This document shows, one piece after another, positions 22,736 through 31,044 of a DNA stretch of 64,000 nucleotides. The translations under genes were made by a program, and so were the position numbers. The DNA lies in NCBI GenBank assembly GCA_965222205.1, contig OZ244932.1, forward strand, positions 806,001 through 870,000, written 5' to 3'. Numbering within the stretch: position 1 is the stretch's first letter; the number at the start of each line of letters is the position of its first letter. The notes beneath the pieces are model-generated. The model did no database searches. It saw only the letters and a list, made by a program, of their open reading frames with translations, and was not told the origin of the DNA. Source of the stretch: RHLJ01 sp965222205. GTDB taxonomy: Bacteria; Bacteroidota; Rhodothermia; Balneolales; Balneolaceae.

Positions 22736-25387
22736 TTAAAGATTTGGAATGTCATCCTTTGTGAAATCGTATAAGTTTTTAGCTTCAATCTCTTTGAATT
22801 TAGTCACCAATGCCAACGCGTCTGGTACAACATCGCTACAAATAATAATCATACTACCCGGTTTAGCTTTTGTTATTGCATGTTCAATAGCTTCGCTTTC
22901 CTTTGGAATAATGGTGACTTTTTTATCAGGATCCACTTTTTTGATTCCTTCAGACAACATATCGATTAGCTCAGTATCCTTTTTTCCACGAAGATGTTTG
23001 TCTTGTCTGATAATGATTTCATCAAACATTTCGGCAGCGATTTCGCCAATACCAGTGTTGTCTTCTTCACGACGATCACCAATACCTGCGATAATCCCAA
23101 CTTTAGGACTTGCGTCCATTTTTGTAAGCATGTTGTTCAGCGCTTTTAAACCAGCAACGTTATGTGCGTAATCGAGTAGTACCGAAAAGTTCTTAAACTC
23201 GAACATGTTTAATCGACCGGGAGTTTGAGAAGGGGATGGGATAAATGATTCCAGACCAACTTTAATATCTTCAAGACTTACACCACGAACATAGGCTGCG
23301 AGTGCTGCAGGTAAAACATTTTGAATCATAAAAGAGGCCTTTCCACCAAATGTTAAAGGCACATTTATTGCTTTAGTGATACGCATTTTCCATTCACCCC
23401 TGCATATGGTGATGAAACCATTTTCATAAACTGCAGAAAGTCCACCTACCTTGGCAATAGATTTAATATGAGGATTATTTTCGTCCATTGAGAACAATGC
23501 CACATTAGCGGACACACTCTTTCTCATTCCGTATACCAACTCGTCATCCGCATTAAGGATAGCGTATCCACCAGCATGTACGGTTTCAGGAATTACTCCT
23601 TTCGCTCGTGCAAGCTGTTCAATAGTATGAATTCCTTTGAGACCAAGATGATCAGGAGCTACATTTGTCACTATGGCTACATCACAAGACTTAAAACCAA
23701 GACCAGCACGCAGCAAACCGCCACGGGCAGATTCCAATACAGCAAAGTCAACGGTAGGATCTTTAAGTACAAACTCAGCACTTGCCGGTCCTGTACAATC
23801 TCCTGTCATCATTAGCCTGTTTTGAATATAAACTCCATCAGATGTAGTGTATCCAACTTTCTTACCTTTCATCCGCATAATATGAGCAACCAGACGAGTG
23901 GTGGTAGTTTTACCATTGGTTCCGGTAATTGCTACAATTGGAATTCTGGATTCAACACCCGGTGGAAACAGCATATCGACTACATGTCCGGCTACATTTC
24001 GGGGTAAACCTTCAGAAGGAGCCAGGTGCATTCTGAATCCGGGACCAGCATTTACTTCAAGAATAGCACCACCTGTTTTATGGAGCGGAGAGCTTATATC
24101 TGTGGTCATTACATCAATTCCACAAATATCCAGACCGATAAGCCGTGCAATACGTTCTGCCATAAATACATTAAATGGATGTACGATATCGGTTACATCC
24201 GTGGATGTTCCTCCGGTACTTAAATTGGCGGTATCTTTTAATGCGATCCACTCTCCATCTTCAAGAACAGAATCCAGCGTTTTTCCGGCATCTTCAAGGA
24301 TTCCTTCCGTCATAGCATCAACAGTGATCTGGGTCAATACTTTTTCGTGGCCGTAACCCCGGCGCGGATCGTCGTTTACTTCGTCTATCAATTCCTGGAT
24401 AGTGGATTTTCCATCTCCCGTTACTCCTGCAGGAGTTCTTTTAGCAGCGGCAACCAATTTGTAATCGATAACGAGTAATCGGTAATCTTCCCCTTCAATA
24501 AAACGTTCTACAATAACAGAGCGGGAGACTTCTTTAGCTGCTTCAAATGCAACCAAGGTATCTTCCCAGTTATTCAAATCAGCTGTAATTCCCCGCCCGT
24601 GATTCCCGTTGATTGGCTTAATTACTAAAGGATATCCAATATATTTAACTGCGTCTTCTAAGCCAGCTTCTGTTCTCACAATCTCACCCTTTGGAACCGG
24701 AACTTCAGCTTGTTCAAGTATATATTTGGTGTCTTCTTTATCACAGGCAAGCTCAACGGCAATACTACTTGTTTCGCTGCTTACCGTTGCTTGAATTCGT
24801 TTTTGATTTTTACCGTAGCCAAGCTGACAGAGTGAGTATTTATTTAATCGAATCCACGGAATACCTCTCGCTTCAGCTTCCTCAATAATACTTCCTGTAG
24901 AAGGGCCTAAGCGTTCTCCTTCCCGCAGCTCTCGCATATGTTGAATATCTGGTTCCAGGTCGTACTCCTCTCCTGCAATCAGTGCTTCAGCGATAGCCAC
25001 GGATGCCGTTGCTGCAAAACGACCTACTTTCTCTTCCATATAGGAAAAGACAACATGATACACGCCTTCTTCTCCGTACCCGCGGGTTCGCCCAAAACCG
25101 GTATCCATTCCTGCAAGTGTTTGGATTTCTAAGGCAATATGCTCGATAACGTGCCCCATCCAGGTACCTTCATCAACACGTTCAAAGAAGCCGCCTTCTG
25201 TTCCAACCGAGCAACGATGGGTATACAGAGTAGGCAGCAATTCTTCCAATCGTTCGCGAAATCCTGGAATTTTATTTGTGGGTTTCTCTTCCAGTTCCTC
25301 CAGATCTAACACCATGACTATTAATTTATGTCGACGGATTGACCAATAGTTTGGTCCACGCATTGCGTTAATTTCACGAATTTTCAT
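22736..25387 (-). CDS. cphA: Cyanophycin synthetase
   Basis: The 883-residue protein has all three CphA parts: an N-terminal domain (1-160, GEEGVYHVVFSYMEEKVGR), an ATP-grasp domain (about 205-460, VIKPINGNHGRGI and EVNAGPGFRMHLAPSEG) and a Mur-ligase-like domain with the P-loop GTNGKTTTTR (489-498). CphA alternately adds Asp to the polymer backbone and Arg to its side chain, making an insoluble nitrogen store. Length matches the cyanobacterial enzyme. It is divergent from cyanophycinase across 107 bp, so one promoter region serves both synthesis and breakdown. Confidence 0.96.
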   Translation of the reverse strand: MKIREINAMRGPNYWSIRRHKLIVMVLDLEELEEKPTNKIPGFRERLEELLPTLYTHRCSVGTEGGFFERVDEGTWMGHVIEHIALEIQTLAGMDTGFGRTRGYGEEGVYHVVFSYMEEKVGRFAATASVAIAEALIAGEEYDLEPDIQHMRELREGERLGPSTGSIIEEAEARGIPWIRLNKYSLCQLGYGKNQKRIQATVSSETSSIAVELACDKEDTKYILEQAEVPVPKGEIVRTEAGLEDAVKYIGYPLVIKPINGNHGRGITADLNNWEDTLVAFEAAKEVSRSVIVERFIEGEDYRLLVIDYKLVAAAKRTPAGVTGDGKSTIQELIDEVNDDPRRGYGHEKVLTQITVDAMTEGILEDAGKTLDSVLEDGEWIALKDTANLSTGGTSTDVTDIVHPFNVFMAERIARLIGLDICGIDVMTTDISSPLHKTGGAILEVNAGPGFRMHLAPSEGLPRNVAGHVVDMLFPPGVESRIPIVAITGTNGKTTTTRLVAHIMRMKGKKVGYTTSDGVYIQNRLMMTGDCTGPASAEFVLKDPTVDFAVLESARGGLLRAGLGFKSCDVAIVTNVAPDHLGLKGIHTIEQLARAKGVIPETVHAGGYAILNADDELVYGMRKSVSANVALFSMDENNPHIKSIAKVGGLSAVYENGFITICRGEWKMRITKAINVPLTFGGKASFMIQNVLPAALAAYVRGVSLEDIKVGLESFIPSPSQTPGRLNMFEFKNFSVLLDYAHNVAGLKALNNMLTKMDASPKVGIIAGIGDRREEDNTGIGEIAAEMFDEIIIRQDKHLRGKKDTELIDMLSEGIKKVDPDKKVTIIPKESEAIEHAITKAKPGSMIIICSDVVPDALALVTKFKEIEAKNLYDFTKDDIPNL

Positions 25388-25494
25388 GCAGTTGTTTTGA
25401 ATTCAGGATTTATAAATTGCGTATACTTGGCTTGGAAAGTAGATAAAATTACTCTTCGAAATAATAAATAAGTAGACAAAAAGAAAGTCAGTAT

Positions 25495-26352
25495 ATGATT
25501 GCAAAAGGAGTACTAATTCCAATTGGTGGAAATGAAGATAAAGGATTGGAACAAAGTGAAAACTTTTCACTCGATTTTGTAGAAGAAAGTATCCTCAGTC
25601 ATGTTGTTAAAGAAGCGGGAGGACCCGACTCCAACATTGTGATAATTCCAACGGCATCCAGTATTCCAAAAGAAGTTGCCGGAAATTATGAAAAGGCGTT
25701 CAGCAAATTGGGTTGTTCAAATCTTAAAGTGCTGGATATCAGAAACCGACTACAAAGTGAGACCAAAGAAACCATCAAAGCGTTGGAAGAAGCCGATGCG
25801 GTAATGTTTTCTGGTGGAGATCAGAGCAAAATTGCTAAGTTTATCGGGAATACAAAAGCTCATCAAATTTTATCTGATCGATATCAGAACGAGCGATTTG
25901 TAATTGCAGGAACAAGTGCAGGAGCAATGGCCATGAGTGAGCACATGATTGCGGGGGGAAGCAGTCAGGAATCAATGAATAAAGGGGCCGTTCACATGCG
26001 TAATGGTTTGGGTTTTATTAAAGGTCTTGTTATTGATACCCACTTTATAAAAAGAGGTCGGTTTGGAAGAATTGCTGAAGCAATGGCAATACATCCAAAT
26101 TTATTAGGACTTGGTCTCGCAGAAGACACGGGGATAGTGATCGAACAACGGAATCATTTTAAAGTGATCGGCTCAGGTATGGTGCTTCTTTTTGATCCAA
26201 GTAAACTCTCGCATAATAATCACAGTATTTTACCGGAAGGAACGCCGATAAGCCTTGGTAATCTGGTTGTGCACATCCTGGCGAATAATGATGAGTTTAC
26301 TATTGATGACCGAAAAGTGAACTTTTCTCCTATTGATGCTGAGTATATTTAA
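25495..26352 (+). CDS. cphB: Cyanophycinase
   Basis: A 285-residue S51-family peptidase with the nucleophile serine in IAGTSAGAMAMS (S141), SGGDQSKI before it, and HFIKRGRFGR after it with the expected His. Cyanophycinase cleaves cyanophycin into beta-Asp-Arg dipeptides. No signal peptide is seen, so it is the intracellular type (CphB), not the extracellular CphE. It is divergent from cphA and converges on the isoaspartyl dipeptidase gene. Confidence 0.95.
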   Translation: MIAKGVLIPIGGNEDKGLEQSENFSLDFVEESILSHVVKEAGGPDSNIVIIPTASSIPKEVAGNYEKAFSKLGCSNLKVLDIRNRLQSETKETIKALEEADAVMFSGGDQSKIAKFIGNTKAHQILSDRYQNERFVIAGTSAGAMAMSEHMIAGGSSQESMNKGAVHMRNGLGFIKGLVIDTHFIKRGRFGRIAEAMAIHPNLLGLGLAEDTGIVIEQRNHFKVIGSGMVLLFDPSKLSHNNHSILPEGTPISLGNLVVHILANNDEFTIDDRKVNFSPIDAEYI

Positions 26353-26506
26353 AAGTCCTCCCTTGAGGGAGGTGGATCGTTGAACGATAGTGAAACGAGA
26401 CGGAGGGTGTTGTTAAGATTCGGATTTACTAAGCTTTACAATACCCCACGGAAAGTCCAAAGAACTTGTCTGGACTTTCATCTCCCCTAAAGGGGAGACT
26501 TTTAAA
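26348..26506. repeat. Structured intergenic element with 10-bp terminal inverted repeats
   Basis: TTTAAAAGTC (26348-26357) and GACTTTTAAA (26497-26506) bound a 159-bp element between the converging cphB and iaaA genes. Inside are perfect hairpins CCTCCC-TTGA-GGGAGG (26357-26372), GAAAGTCCA...TGGACTTTC (26451-26479) and CTCCCC-TAAA-GGGGAG (26482-26497). The left repeat contains the cphB stop codon. It may act as a bidirectional terminator. Confidence 0.7.
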
Positions 26507-26507
26507 A

Positions 26508-27440
26508 CTACCTATAAATCCCAATAAGCTCTTCACCAGAACTTTTTTTCATTCCCCGGTACATGCCTTCTGTATTGAATTCCAGACAGATGTTTCCCTG
26601 AGGATCAACGGCGATTAAGCCGCCGTCGCCATGTATAGAAACTAATCTATTTTGAACTACTTCTTCACAGGCTTTGGCAAGAGAATACCCTTTGAATTCC
26701 ATCAAACAACTCACGTCATAAGCTACTACTCCGCGGATGAAAAACTCACCATTTCCGGTACAGGAAACAGCACAGGTTTTATTATTGGCATAATTTCCGG
26801 CTCCGAGCATGGGACTGTCACCAACACGACCATACTTTTTGTTGGTCATACCACCTGTGGATGTTGCTGCTGCCACATTCCCAAACTGATCGCAAGCTAC
26901 CGCTCCAACGGTTCCAAATTTATCTTCTTTAAGAGGGGAGTGGTCGAGCTGTACTACGCCAGTTTTTAGTGCTTCCTGCCACTGTTTATACCTCAGTTCA
27001 TCATAGAAGTATTCTTCAGATTCAAAACCGAATCCCTGCTCTTTCGCGAACTCAGTTGCGCCCTTGCCAACTAAAAAAACATGTCCCGATTCTTCCATCA
27101 CCTTTCTGGCAAGATGAATAGGGTTCTTGATTCCTGAGATTCCTGCAACAGCACCACCAAATAAAGATTCTCCTTCCATGATGGAAGCATCCATTTCATG
27201 AGTTCCTTCATTGGTAAAAACAGAACCATTGCCTGCATTAAAAAGGGGAGAGTCTTCCAGTATAATAGTGGCAATCTCAACGGCGTCCAGCGCTGATTTA
27301 CCTTGTTCCAGAGCTTGGTAGCCTTTATTAAGTGCATCAGAAAGAGCTGAAGTATAGGCGAGTTCTTTTTCTTCGCTCATTTGATGTTTATGGATTGTTC
27401 CGGCGCCACCATGAATGGCAATTGAAAAGGGTGTATTCAT
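26508..27440 (-). CDS. iaaA: Isoaspartyl peptidase / plant-type L-asparaginase
   Basis: A 310-residue Ntn-hydrolase precursor. Autocleavage should occur before T177 in KFGTVGAVACD, the nucleophile of the beta subunit. Flanking motifs include AIHGGAGT (9-15), FNAGNGSVF (67-75), MDASIMEG, GRVGDSPMLGAGNYA and TGNGEFFIRG, all typical. The enzyme hydrolyses beta-aspartyl dipeptides and asparagine. Next to cyanophycinase it would split beta-Asp-Arg into Asp and Arg, completing cyanophycin breakdown. No signal peptide, so cytoplasmic. Confidence 0.94.
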   Translation of the reverse strand: MNTPFSIAIHGGAGTIHKHQMSEEKELAYTSALSDALNKGYQALEQGKSALDAVEIATIILEDSPLFNAGNGSVFTNEGTHEMDASIMEGESLFGGAVAGISGIKNPIHLARKVMEESGHVFLVGKGATEFAKEQGFGFESEEYFYDELRYKQWQEALKTGVVQLDHSPLKEDKFGTVGAVACDQFGNVAAATSTGGMTNKKYGRVGDSPMLGAGNYANNKTCAVSCTGNGEFFIRGVVAYDVSCLMEFKGYSLAKACEEVVQNRLVSIHGDGGLIAVDPQGNICLEFNTEGMYRGMKKSSGEELIGIYR

Positions 27441-27639
27441 GGGTTTAAATTACGGAATAATTGGTAGTGAAAGGAGGAGTTTTGAAACGGGTGAGGATTC
27501 TTTTTGTAACGGTCTCGGGATTGAAATGCAGGTCGTTTAGCAATTACAAACTTAGCTACCAAGACAAAAAATGCTAAGATTCCGATACTTTTGGAAAGTA
27601 CTTGTCCGCTCTATGACTATAACCACTTTTGTCCGTTTG

Positions 27640-28221
27640 TTATTCTTTTGTAGATAAGTCCAACCAGTCGGGAATTGCTTCAATCCCGTTTTTATTAATT
27701 CTTTGAATCGTGTTTTCCAGTGTACCTGCGTCATATTCCATCCAATCAATTTGTTCGATTATTTTCAGGTTTTCATCGAAGGTCAACCAAATTGTAAACT
27801 CCATTCCCCATTCTAAATCTATAAGCGCACCATCATAATAAAATGGATTCAAATGTCCCTTTGCCGCTACTGTGTTTCCTTCCACAACAAGTGATTGAAC
27901 ATTAAGGTGTTTTTGCTCAGGGTATAATTTCTTAAACCGGTCACCTTCTTCATCCCATTTATAAAATCGTTTGAATTTCCACAGGCTATCCAGTTCTAAC
28001 TGGAGGGTTATATCCTTAAAAAGAAGATCCTCTCGATAAAACGAACAGAATTTATCCCAATCAGAGCGATCGGCAAAAGTATCGAAGTAGTTTATAGCTT
28101 CGTTTCGCACCGCTTCTTCGTAATCAATAGCGTCTACTGTATTCGTTTGCCTACGGCTATTTGTGATAAGCAGAAGCATAATCAGGATGTTTGGAAGTAC
28201 ACTAATTCTTAGTTTTTTCAT
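27640..28221 (-). CDS. NTF2-like/SnoaL-like fold protein
   Basis: A 193-residue protein with an N-terminal hydrophobic segment (ISVLPNILIMLLLITN) that is probably a signal or anchor. A single compact domain follows (AINYFDTFADRSDWDKFCSFYREDLLFKD ... GNTVAAKGHLNPFYYDG), with the cone-shaped NTF2-like pattern. No catalytic residue can be assigned. Its ATG directly follows the TAA of the upstream membrane gene, so the two are translationally linked. It lies in the probable FAD-monooxygenase operon. Confidence 0.7.
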   Translation of the reverse strand: MKKLRISVLPNILIMLLLITNSRRQTNTVDAIDYEEAVRNEAINYFDTFADRSDWDKFCSFYREDLLFKDITLQLELDSLWKFKRFYKWDEEGDRFKKLYPEQKHLNVQSLVVEGNTVAAKGHLNPFYYDGALIDLEWGMEFTIWLTFDENLKIIEQIDWMEYDAGTLENTIQRINKNGIEAIPDWLDLSTKE

Positions 28222-28629
28222 TTAGGTTGCTCCCCAATAGATTAGTCCACTGATTGTAAATAACAAAACCCACTGTCCCAGTTTTAGATAGTTCTTTGGA
28301 AAACTTTTTGAGATGGTAATTCCAATTAACCAGACAATGCCATAACCAAGAAAGTAAACGGCTAAAATCTGAAGTAATAGCTTTTCATGTTCAAAAAACT
28401 CTGTGAAATTTATCAGACCAAGACCTATGGTAGCGAACAATAAGTCTAATGAAACCCAATGCCATCCATTTCTAGCCAGAGTCCATTTTTCTCTTTTCAA
28501 GTGATTTTCATCGTTTTCAAGCATCGGCTCAATAAATCTTATTTCTCGATCACCCATAAATGTATGTACAGCAAATGCAAGCAGTGTCAAAATATTTGCA
28601 AGCAATATTGGAATACTCATAGTTATCAT
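28222..28629 (-). CDS. Small multi-pass membrane protein, unknown function
   Basis: A 135-residue protein with four hydrophobic segments (IPILLANILTLLAFAVHTF; WVSLDLLFATIGLGLI; LLLQILAVYFLGYGIVWLIG; LGQWVLLFTISGLIYW). A conserved-looking GDREIRFIEPMLEND lies in the first loop. I do not recognise a family with confidence. It is immediately followed by the NTF2-like gene (TAAATG) and preceded by another membrane protein gene. Confidence 0.7.
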   Translation of the reverse strand: MITMSIPILLANILTLLAFAVHTFMGDREIRFIEPMLENDENHLKREKWTLARNGWHWVSLDLLFATIGLGLINFTEFFEHEKLLLQILAVYFLGYGIVWLIGITISKSFPKNYLKLGQWVLLFTISGLIYWGAT

Positions 28630-28661
28630 TTTTGTATTGGTTGGTTGTTAATAGATTTCTT

Positions 28662-29072
28662 CTATGTTCGATTTCTTGGATAGGGGGCAGCGGATTTCAA
28701 CAGAAGTTGTTTCAGAAGTGTCAAGCAAATCAAAGCTGCTAAAAGTATGAGCCAGTTATGATTCCAAAGTCCAGTTGTTAAAAGAAGAACAAGTATAAGT
28801 CCGGTTATAAATGAAATGAGTTTTGAGACACTAAGTGGACTTTTAAGCCAAGCTATTTCTTGTTGAACTATCTTATTTACCATATTTGATTCATTTTCAG
28901 GTTTCACCATCGGCATAAAAAACCAATTCAATATATCGAGGAACAAGAAAACGATAATTAACGCCAATTGATGACTCCAAAGTCCTACACCAATCATAAA
29001 ATAGCTTACAACTCGTAAAGCAAGGCCAAATGGGTTCTTGTGTCTTTGAATCAGTTTTTGCTTGTAATTCAT
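28662..29072 (-). CDS. Small multi-pass membrane protein, unknown function
   Basis: A 136-residue protein with hydrophobic segments at GVGLWSHQLALIIVFLFLDILNWF and at LISFITGLILVLLLTTGLW...LLAALICLTLL. Not recognised. It is separated by 26 bp from the FAD monooxygenase gene upstream and probably shares its transcript. The repeated WSH/WNH pattern suggests internal duplication, but I could not test this. Confidence 0.65.
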   Translation of the reverse strand: MNYKQKLIQRHKNPFGLALRVVSYFMIGVGLWSHQLALIIVFLFLDILNWFFMPMVKPENESNMVNKIVQQEIAWLKSPLSVSKLISFITGLILVLLLTTGLWNHNWLILLAALICLTLLKQLLLKSAAPYPRNRT

Positions 29073-29098
29073 ATAGGCTCCTTAACGGACGTACCTTT

Positions 29099-30232
29099 CT
29101 AAAAATCAACGTGGTAAAGCTTTTTCATTTGCTTTTGCAGTACATGTTCTGGAGTAAGTTTTAATAGCAGCTTCATAATAGCTTGGCCAGGCATACTGTG
29201 AGCCATTTTCCCAAAACGCCATGATGTGTTGACTACATAATCGACCTTCTCAATGCGTTGCTTTTCAAATTGCCTAAATGCATGTATTGATTGGTCGTTT
29301 GATTCGGATAAAAATTTGCTGATGTAATAGGCATCCTCCACTCCTTGACAAGCACCTTGCCCCATATTAGGTGTGGTGGCATGTGCTGCATCTCCCAGAA
29401 GGCAAACTTTATCTACATGCCAGGTATTTATTTTTTTCAGATCATGAAGTACAGCCTGATGTATATCTTCAGGATTGGTATTTGCAATAAGATTCGTTAC
29501 AAGGGAAGAAAATTCCCTGAAAAGATCTGCTACAACTTTTTTATCATCCGATGTATCTGATAGTTTAAGTTGGGATTCTTTAGCTACCGCAAACCAGTAC
29601 ACCTTGTTTAGGCTTATCTGAGAAAATCCGAATCTTATCTGTTTTCCCCAGGCTTCAATACCGTGTTGTCTAAATGAATCCGGTAAATTAATATTCGAGA
29701 TACCTCTCCAGCAAAGCTGACCGGAATTTCGCAGCATAGAATTTGGTGCGATCGACTTTCGAACTTGAGAGTTTATCCCATCTGCGCCCAGAAGCAGGTC
29801 TACTACTTCAGTCCCGTCTTCAAATGTAATGGAAGCATCGTTTTTATGAGTTTCATGGCTCACATATTTTTTATCCATATAGATACAGGTATTCTTTTGA
29901 GCCTCTTGAAATAGAATATTTTGTAATTCTGCCCTATGAATTGCAACAATCTTGTCCTTATCATGAACTACCTCATTGTTCAATTTTTTAAAAGGAATAA
30001 GTTGAGAGTCAGTGATCTCAATTCGGTTTAATTCAATTCCTTGTTCTTTGATGCGATCCCCAATTCCAAGCCAGTTTAACACTTTCATTGCATTTGGCTG
30101 AACCCAAATTCCCGCTCCTACTTCATTTAATTCTTTTGCTTGCTCAAAAACTACAGACGATAATCCAAATTTGTGTAAAGCCAGTGCAGTTGTTAATCCG
30201 GTTATTCCACCACCAATAATTCCTACGGTCAT
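29099..30232 (-). CDS. FAD-dependent aromatic monooxygenase
   Basis: A 377-residue flavoprotein monooxygenase of the PHBH/UbiH/salicylate-hydroxylase class. It has the FAD motif GIIGGGITGLTTALAL (4-19), the DG motif in LLLGADGINSQVRKSIA and the ribityl-binding GD motif LLGDAAHATTPNMGQGACQG. It should hydroxylate an aromatic or planar substrate with NAD(P)H and oxygen. It is divergent from a TetR regulator across about 67 bp of repeated promoter DNA, so TetR control is likely. The substrate is unknown; some relatives inactivate antibiotics. Confidence 0.9.
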   Translation of the reverse strand: MTVGIIGGGITGLTTALALHKFGLSSVVFEQAKELNEVGAGIWVQPNAMKVLNWLGIGDRIKEQGIELNRIEITDSQLIPFKKLNNEVVHDKDKIVAIHRAELQNILFQEAQKNTCIYMDKKYVSHETHKNDASITFEDGTEVVDLLLGADGINSQVRKSIAPNSMLRNSGQLCWRGISNINLPDSFRQHGIEAWGKQIRFGFSQISLNKVYWFAVAKESQLKLSDTSDDKKVVADLFREFSSLVTNLIANTNPEDIHQAVLHDLKKINTWHVDKVCLLGDAAHATTPNMGQGACQGVEDAYYISKFLSESNDQSIHAFRQFEKQRIEKVDYVVNTSWRFGKMAHSMPGQAIMKLLLKLTPEHVLQKQMKKLYHVDF

Positions 30233-30262
30233 AATTTTATCTTGAGGTAATTTTAGTTAAGT

Positions 30263-30300
30263 TTAGGTCAAGTTTACTAAAATTAGGTCAAGTTTACTAA
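30263..30300. promoter_or_regulatory. Direct-repeat operator between FAD monooxygenase and TetR genes
   Basis: TTAGGTCAAGTTTACTAA occurs twice (30263-30280 and 30283-30300) at a 20-bp period, about two helical turns, in the divergent promoter. The second copy runs to the first base of the TetR start codon. This spacing suits two repressor dimers on one DNA face. Confidence 0.65.
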
Positions 30301-30911
30301 TGAATACAAAAGAAAAAATTTTAAAGCAGTCGAAGAGCTTATTTAATAAGCAGGGAATACAAACTACCACCCTAAGGCAAATAGCTTCAGCGCTTGGAAT
30401 GAGCCAGGGTAATTTGAATTACCATTTCAAAACCAAGCAGGACATTATAGAACGTTTATATTTCGATTTGGTAGACAAGCTAAATGAAGAGATGGCTACC
30501 ATGACGCAATCATTTTCTTCTATTTCCACGTTGTATGCCTCAGCAGGAATCTCGATGCATATATTTTTTGAGTACCGCTTTTTGTTGCGTGATATCTATT
30601 TGATTTTTAGGGAAAGCGAAACCGTAAAAAAGCACTATATAGAACTTCAGGATGTGCGAAAAAAGCAGTTCATGCAGCTCTACGATTCGATGATCCGGGA
30701 GGGGGTACTCAGGCCTGAAGAGTTTTCCAGTGAATTCGAAAGACTATACGAACGAATGATGATTGTAGGAGATAATTGGATTAATGCATCTGAGCTATTT
30801 ACAGAAGTCATTAAAGAACCAATAACATATTATCAGGATTTATTGTTTGAGATGATTTACCCTTATTTAACAGAGAAGGGAAAGAAAGACTATAATGATC
30901 TGCTTCGTTGA
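30300..30911 (+). CDS. TetR-family transcriptional regulator
   Basis: A 203-residue regulator with the TetR helix-turn-helix (TTLRQIASALGMSQGNLNYHFKTKQDIIERL) and a C-terminal ligand domain of a type widely seen in Bacteroidetes TetR proteins (HIFFEYRFLLRDIYLIFRESE). It is divergent from the FAD monooxygenase and probably represses it, the downstream membrane genes and itself through the two direct repeats in between. Confidence 0.92.
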   Translation: MNTKEKILKQSKSLFNKQGIQTTTLRQIASALGMSQGNLNYHFKTKQDIIERLYFDLVDKLNEEMATMTQSFSSISTLYASAGISMHIFFEYRFLLRDIYLIFRESETVKKHYIELQDVRKKQFMQLYDSMIREGVLRPEEFSSEFERLYERMMIVGDNWINASELFTEVIKEPITYYQDLLFEMIYPYLTEKGKKDYNDLLR

Positions 30912-30941
30912 ATGATGAACACATTGCTTTGAATATGGTGC

Positions 30942-31021
30942 ATTTGGCACTTCTACGCTCCAAGTTTTCAATTTATTCTATTTATTGCTGTCATCTTCGA
31001 TTTGAGCACTATCCGCCAAAT
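30942..31021. repeat. Inverted-repeat stretch beside the ATP-grasp gene
   Basis: ATTTGGC (30942-30948) and GCCAAAT (31015-31021) form an inverted repeat 80 bp across, with GTGC/GCAC flanks near the left arm. It lies directly after the 3' end of the ATP-grasp gene and just outside its TTGTTAGCAAC boundary repeat. I recall similar sequence next to accessory genes in other Bacteroidetes, which would make it a dispersed element. That memory is untested. Confidence 0.4.
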
Positions 31022-31033
31022 ACACTATACTTT

Positions 31034-31044
31034 TTGTTAGCAAC
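31034..31044 (+). repeat. Left 11-bp inverted repeat flanking the ATP-grasp gene
   Basis: TTGTTAGCAAC spans the stop codon and last codon of the ATP-grasp gene. Its exact reverse complement lies at 32109-32119 upstream of the gene's start. Confidence 0.7.

Noticed and set aside
22749..23171. 140-residue plus-strand frame opposite cphA
   Set aside because: It mirrors the cphA reading frame and is rich in Ser and Ile as expected of antisense shadow. The cphA frame is intact and conserved.
23898..24356. 152-residue plus-strand frame opposite cphA
   Set aside because: Antisense shadow of a conserved gene, with no domain signature.
27441..27639. Possible small gene or repeat between iaaA and the NTF2-like gene
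   Set aside because: A short minus-strand frame overlaps the NTF2-like gene's end and lacks any recognisable pattern. No clear inverted repeat was found.
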